This document shows, one piece after another, positions 5,476 through 7,856 of a DNA stretch of 7,856 bases. The translations under genes were made by a program, and so were the position numbers. The notes beneath the pieces were generated by a model. That model made no database searches. It saw only the letters and a program-made list of their open reading frames with translations, and had not been told where the DNA came from. How positions within the stretch are numbered: the first letter of the stretch is position 1; each line of letters opens with the position of its first letter. This stretch comes from Nitrososphaerota archaeon (lineage in GTDB: Archaea; Thermoproteota; Nitrososphaeria; Nitrososphaerales; JAHFOH01): positions 1-7,856 of the forward strand of contig JAHFOH010000054.1 in assembly GCA_023266955.1 (NCBI GenBank), given 5' to 3'.

Positions 5476-6614
5476 CTACTCGTTAGCTGAGCTAAGATAA
5501 TGACAGGCAGGATCTGAAGCCAAGGGATCACCGTAATATGCAAAAGCCCTCGCTCTTGAACCGCCGCAGTTGAATCTGAACTTGCACTCACCGCATTTGC
5601 CCTTGAATTCTCGGTTCCTTATCTTAACCAGAAGCTCGTTTGTTTGATAAATCTCGCTAAGACGTTCCTCCTTTATGTTGCCCAAGCGTAACGGCAAAAA
5701 TCCTCCGGGAAACACCGTACCATCATGACTTACGAAGATGATTCCGTCTCCATCTAAAGTGCCGTAATGTGGAAGCGTAGAGTAAACTTTAGGAGGCCGT
5801 TCGAGATCTAGCAGGCGAGTGAGCAGGACCTCATAGAGGTCATCGTGCCACACTGATTGCTTAACATTTCTCTGAAGAACTACTCGTCTAAGAAAGGGAG
5901 CCTCCACTGCCCTAATAGTGACGCCATACATTGACGCATCGTAAAGAAAGTGGCATGCGCTTTCGTATTCCTCAGGCGCTAGATCTTCGCTCTCAAGCGC
6001 CCTTCCCGTTCTTATTAGGAAGAACACCTCCCACGTTCTAACGCCAAGAGATCTGATAAGATGAAAGATGTCAGGAAGTTGCTTCATATTGGAGCGCATC
6101 ACTGCAGTATTAACTTGGCATCTGATTCCCATAGTAACAATCTTCCTGATGGCGTTAAGTGTACTGGCGAAGTTTCCAACGACTCCTCGTATGAAGTCGT
6201 GCGCATATGGCAAAGCCCCGTCTAGGCTTATTGAGATAGCTCCCACACCTAGACCCCGTAGTCGAGAAAGTACCTTCTCTGTCAGAATAGGTGTAACAGA
6301 AGGGGATACGGAGATCCGAAGACCCAACTCTCTTGCGTATGCTAACAGCTCAAAAATGTCCTGTCGCATGAGACAGTCGCCTCCTGTGAATACTACCATG
6401 GGCAATGGCTTTGGGAATTCAGTAACCTGCTCCAGCAGCTGCTTGCCCTCCTCGATAGAAAGTTGGCCAGGCAAGGGATCTAACTGAGCTGAAGCTCTAC
6501 AATGTAGACAGGACAGAAGGCAGGCCTTAGTAGTCTCCCAAAAGACTAGGAGAGGCGTCTGTTGAAAATTTCGTTGATTTTCCGGTGAAAGCGTCGTGCA
6601 GAGTCACCTAGCAT
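5476..6614 (-). CDS. Radical SAM/SPASM protein, TIGR04053-like, with a 5' frameshift
   Basis: The frame open from 6603 to 5476 encodes C-L-L-S-C-L-H-C-R-A (the CxxxCxxC that binds the SAM-cleaving 4Fe-4S cluster), then F-T-G-G-D, S-I-S-L-D-G, R-G-V-V-G-N-F, V-F-F-L-I-R-T-G-R and E-A-P-F-L-R-R-V-V-L-Q-R. It ends in a SPASM region C-x2-C-x5-C-G-G-S-R-A-R-A...C. This order matches what I recall of TIGR04053, a family related to the heme-pathway enzymes AhbC, AhbD and NirJ and to PqqE, whose substrate is unknown. The first in-frame TTG (6474) falls after the CxxxCxxC and would give an inactive protein. No ATG, GTG or TTG lies upstream in this frame. A -1 shift at about 6555 joins it to ATG 6614, giving about 379 residues with cluster ligands C32, C36, C39 and SPASM cysteines C341, C344, C350, C371. 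It is the last of four same-strand genes. Confidence 0.82.
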
Positions 6615-6668
6615 GATGTTTCATACGTTCAGTGGATCATTCTCTTGTCAGGAAGATGGGTTTGCGAA

Positions 6669-7118
6669 TCATTTCTGTTTCTGGGAGGTCTCGCGGCGTT
6701 GCCGGCCCTGAGAATCCCTGACCATCTGTAAGAGAATCTTGTGATGCTGCTTTTCGTCTGCCAAGATTTGCTCCAGCAGTAGCTTCACGTATCCCTCGGG
6801 AACTCTCTTGACTATGCCTTCGGCATATTTCAAAACCTTTTTTTCATCAACAAGATGCTTTCTGATTCTTTCTAGGTGTTCATCCGGTACCCTAGCCACA
6901 GGAGTCTGATCTCCTTTAAGCAAGTTGATTGTCAGAAAGATAATGGCGGCGTGTCTCAACGAATCATGGCTTATTCTGGTATAAAGCATCCTGAGAAAAT
7001 CATCCCGAGTCTCCACCCACATGTCGTAGAAGGATTCAGAGTCCTTATCCTCAAGTCTGCGCCAATGCTCTAAGTTCTTTACAATAACTGCTATTTGTGC
7101 CTCGTTCAGACGAAGCAT
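6669..7118 (-). CDS. Small ferritin-like / rubrerythrin-like helical protein with a reduced metal site
   Basis: A 149-residue, soluble, all-helical protein. Helix 4 carries an intact D-E-K-Q-H-H (E122, H125), a candidate being E92 or E100 in the preceding helix. Helix 2 contains I-S-H-D-S-L-R-H (residues 49-56), where the usual ExxH has Ser at the Glu position but Asp52 and His56 are close by. It therefore looks like a divergent member of the ferritin-like superfamily, and whether it binds two irons, one metal or none is open. The charged Gln/Lys-rich tail is disordered-looking. ATG 7118 is the only start after an in-frame TAA, and a TATA box at 7148-7155 predicts a very short leader. The radical SAM gene follows 54 nt downstream of its stop. 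Possible roles are peroxide or iron handling, or partner to the radical enzyme (inference). Confidence 0.72.
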   Translation of the reverse strand: MLRLNEAQIAVIVKNLEHWRRLEDKDSESFYDMWVETRDDFLRMLYTRISHDSLRHAAIIFLTINLLKGDQTPVARVPDEHLERIRKHLVDEKKVLKYAEGIVKRVPEGYVKLLLEQILADEKQHHKILLQMVRDSQGRQRRETSQKQK

Positions 7119-7147
7119 GCGAATCTGCTCGATTCCATTCGAAAGCT

Positions 7148-7155
7148 CTTAAACC
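7148..7155 (-). promoter_or_regulatory. Archaeal TATA box for the ferritin-like gene
   Basis: On the minus strand this reads GGTTTAAG, centred about 33 nt upstream of ATG 7118. It predicts transcription start about 7 nt before the ATG, which lacks a good Shine-Dalgarno sequence. The radical SAM gene downstream may be transcribed from here. Confidence 0.45.
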
Positions 7156-7206
7156 AGGGAGACGATTTTCAAATATGATAACCGGCGGAGAGATTATGAG
7201 CGTGAC

Positions 7207-7488
7207 CTAGCTTTTCGTTCCGTAGATTGAGTAGATTATGCTAACGAAACCAGCCAGCATCACCGAGGCCTCTATTGTGACCACTTCAAGTAGGGTGTAA
7301 CCCAAGAATTCGAAGAGCACCCCAGCAAGAACAGATCCTATCGTAATCAAGACAAATCCTATCGCTAGGAATAGCATGGACCTACTTCCGTTACGCAAAA
7401 AGGCTTTGCCGCTCAAATAGACGATGAGAACTCCGAGAATTACGATCGTTACCTTGATGATACGAAGAAGGGTTAGAACTTCAACCAT
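7207..7488 (-). CDS. DUF7521-like three-helix membrane protein
   Basis: A 93-residue protein with three hydrophobic segments at about residues 5-27, 36-60 and 66-89. The layout (first helix followed by Y-x-S-x-K-A-F, then L-x-x-x-I-G-F-x-L-I-T-I-G, then E-A-S-V-M-L-A-G-F-V-S-I-I-Y-S-I-Y) matches my memory of the archaeal DUF7521 family. These are small membrane proteins of unknown function, often near electron-transfer or regulatory genes. The start is ATG 7488; no clear Shine-Dalgarno is visible. It sits between the cupredoxin gene (118 nt upstream) and the ferritin-like gene (88 nt downstream) on the same strand. No metal-binding residues are apparent. Confidence 0.72.
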   Translation of the reverse strand: MVEVLTLLRIIKVTIVILGVLIVYLSGKAFLRNGSRSMLFLAIGFVLITIGSVLAGVLFEFLGYTLLEVVTIEASVMLAGFVSIIYSIYGTKS

Positions 7489-7529
7489 TTGTACCCAACT
7501 CTACGACGCTAATCAAGATTCACCTGACC

Positions 7530-7577
7530 CTAAAAAACAGAGGGGGAGGGCGATGCATGAGAGCTAGGCGCTCATGC
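7530..7577 (-). terminator. Hairpin plus T6 tract after the cupredoxin gene
   Basis: Read on the minus strand, GCATGAG (7577-7571) pairs with CTCATGC (7561-7555), with two further inner base pairs beyond one mismatch. About 20 nt later, after a pyrimidine-rich stretch, comes TTTTTT at about 7531-7536. This lies just downstream of the cupredoxin stop (7607) and upstream of the DUF7521 gene, so it probably ends or attenuates the cupredoxin transcript. T-rich tracts are the main archaeal terminator signal. Confidence 0.45.
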
Positions 7578-7606
7578 CCACCTGAATCTTAAGAGTTGTC
7601 CTTCTG

Positions 7607-7855
7607 CTACGCCTCGACTATGAATTGACCAAACATTCCGTTTTCGGCATGTAGTTTTGGCGCAGTTCCAGCATCCTCTAAGCAGACGTAGAAGAAGTCG
7701 CCGGAATGGGAAGCGATGAAGGTTACGGTTCGCTCCTGACCAGGATCTACATCCGCAATCTCATAGCCAAAGGGAAGCTCAGCCTCCCCACCCGCCCTCT
7801 CTGTAGCTATCGCCTCATCTTTGTCATTAACGATCATGAATTCATGAGTTACTCC
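7607..7855 (-). CDS. Type 1 copper (cupredoxin) protein, C-terminal part; 5' end beyond the window
   Basis: The visible 82 residues are the C-terminal part of a blue-copper fold, with the frame open to the window edge. The first residues read G-V-T-H-E-F, placing a conserved ligand His at the fourth visible residue. Near the C-terminus, F-F-Y-V-C is followed by ten residues, then His, four residues and Met (L-H-A-E-N-G-M-F-G). This completes the Cys-His-His-Met set of an electron-transfer type 1 site. ATG 7835-7837 lies after the first ligand His, so it is not the real start. A signal peptide or membrane anchor would be outside the window. The G-M-F-G ending recalls sulfocyanin- or rusticyanin-like proteins. 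It probably passes electrons outside the membrane to an oxidase or reductase (inference). A hairpin and T tract follow the stop. Confidence 0.85.
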   Translation of the reverse strand, partial: GVTHEFMIVNDKDEAIATERAGGEAELPFGYEIADVDPGQERTVTFIASHSGDFFYVCLEDAGTAPKLHAENGMFGQFIVEA

Positions 7856-7856
7856 A

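Noticed and set aside
6068..6487. Plus-strand open frame of 139 codons opposite the radical SAM gene.
   Set aside because: It lies entirely antisense to a well-supported radical SAM coding frame and has no domain-like features.

Overview
The window looks archaeal. Several genes have a TTTAAG-like TATA box about 30 nt upstream of the start codon, which leaves almost no 5' leader. TTG and GTG starts are frequent. Short multi-membrane-segment proteins, a DUF7521-type protein, a 110-residue O6-alkylguanine-DNA alkyltransferase and a lone heme-copper-oxidase module also fit. I would guess a mesophilic or moderately thermophilic, oxygen-exposed member of the Thermoproteota (Nitrososphaeria/Bathyarchaeia-like) or Thermoplasmatota. 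Lineage cannot be settled from this sequence.

Layout. (1) About 79-2931, minus strand: a run of membrane-protein genes. In transcription order these are a 27-codon ORF, a lone helix X-XII module of heme-copper oxidase subunit I, a 4-segment protein, a DUF4386-like protein (4-nt ATGA overlap with its predecessor), and a 7-segment protein with a long coiled-coil-like loop. (2) About 2932-3261: no intact gene; one plus-strand frame reads like a decayed coding sequence. (3) 3262-3594, plus: ogt-like alkyltransferase. (4) 3595-3782: a convergent gap with a hairpin. (5) 3783-4754, minus: a R2-like diiron protein, divergent from (6) 4948-5436, plus: a CopD-like membrane protein. Their shared 193-bp gap holds two TATA boxes and a perfect 9-1-9 palindrome. 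(7) 5476-7856, minus, in transcription order: a type 1 copper cupredoxin (cut by the window edge), a DUF7521 membrane protein, a small ferritin-like protein, and a TIGR04053-like radical SAM/SPASM enzyme.

The recurring theme is metals and oxygen: a blue-copper protein, a CopD-like protein, a heme-copper-oxidase fragment, two ferritin-like helical proteins and an Fe-S radical enzyme. That they form one pathway is inference; no substrate is evident.

Two genes (oxidase-like module, radical SAM enzyme) have conserved sequence extending upstream of any usable start codon in their own frame. In both cases a one-nucleotide correction joins them to a nearby ATG. The corrected radical SAM frame carries the essential CxxxCxxC motif. 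Either the assembly has single-base errors or these genes are truly disrupted. No tRNA, rRNA, CRISPR array, insertion sequence or integration site was seen.
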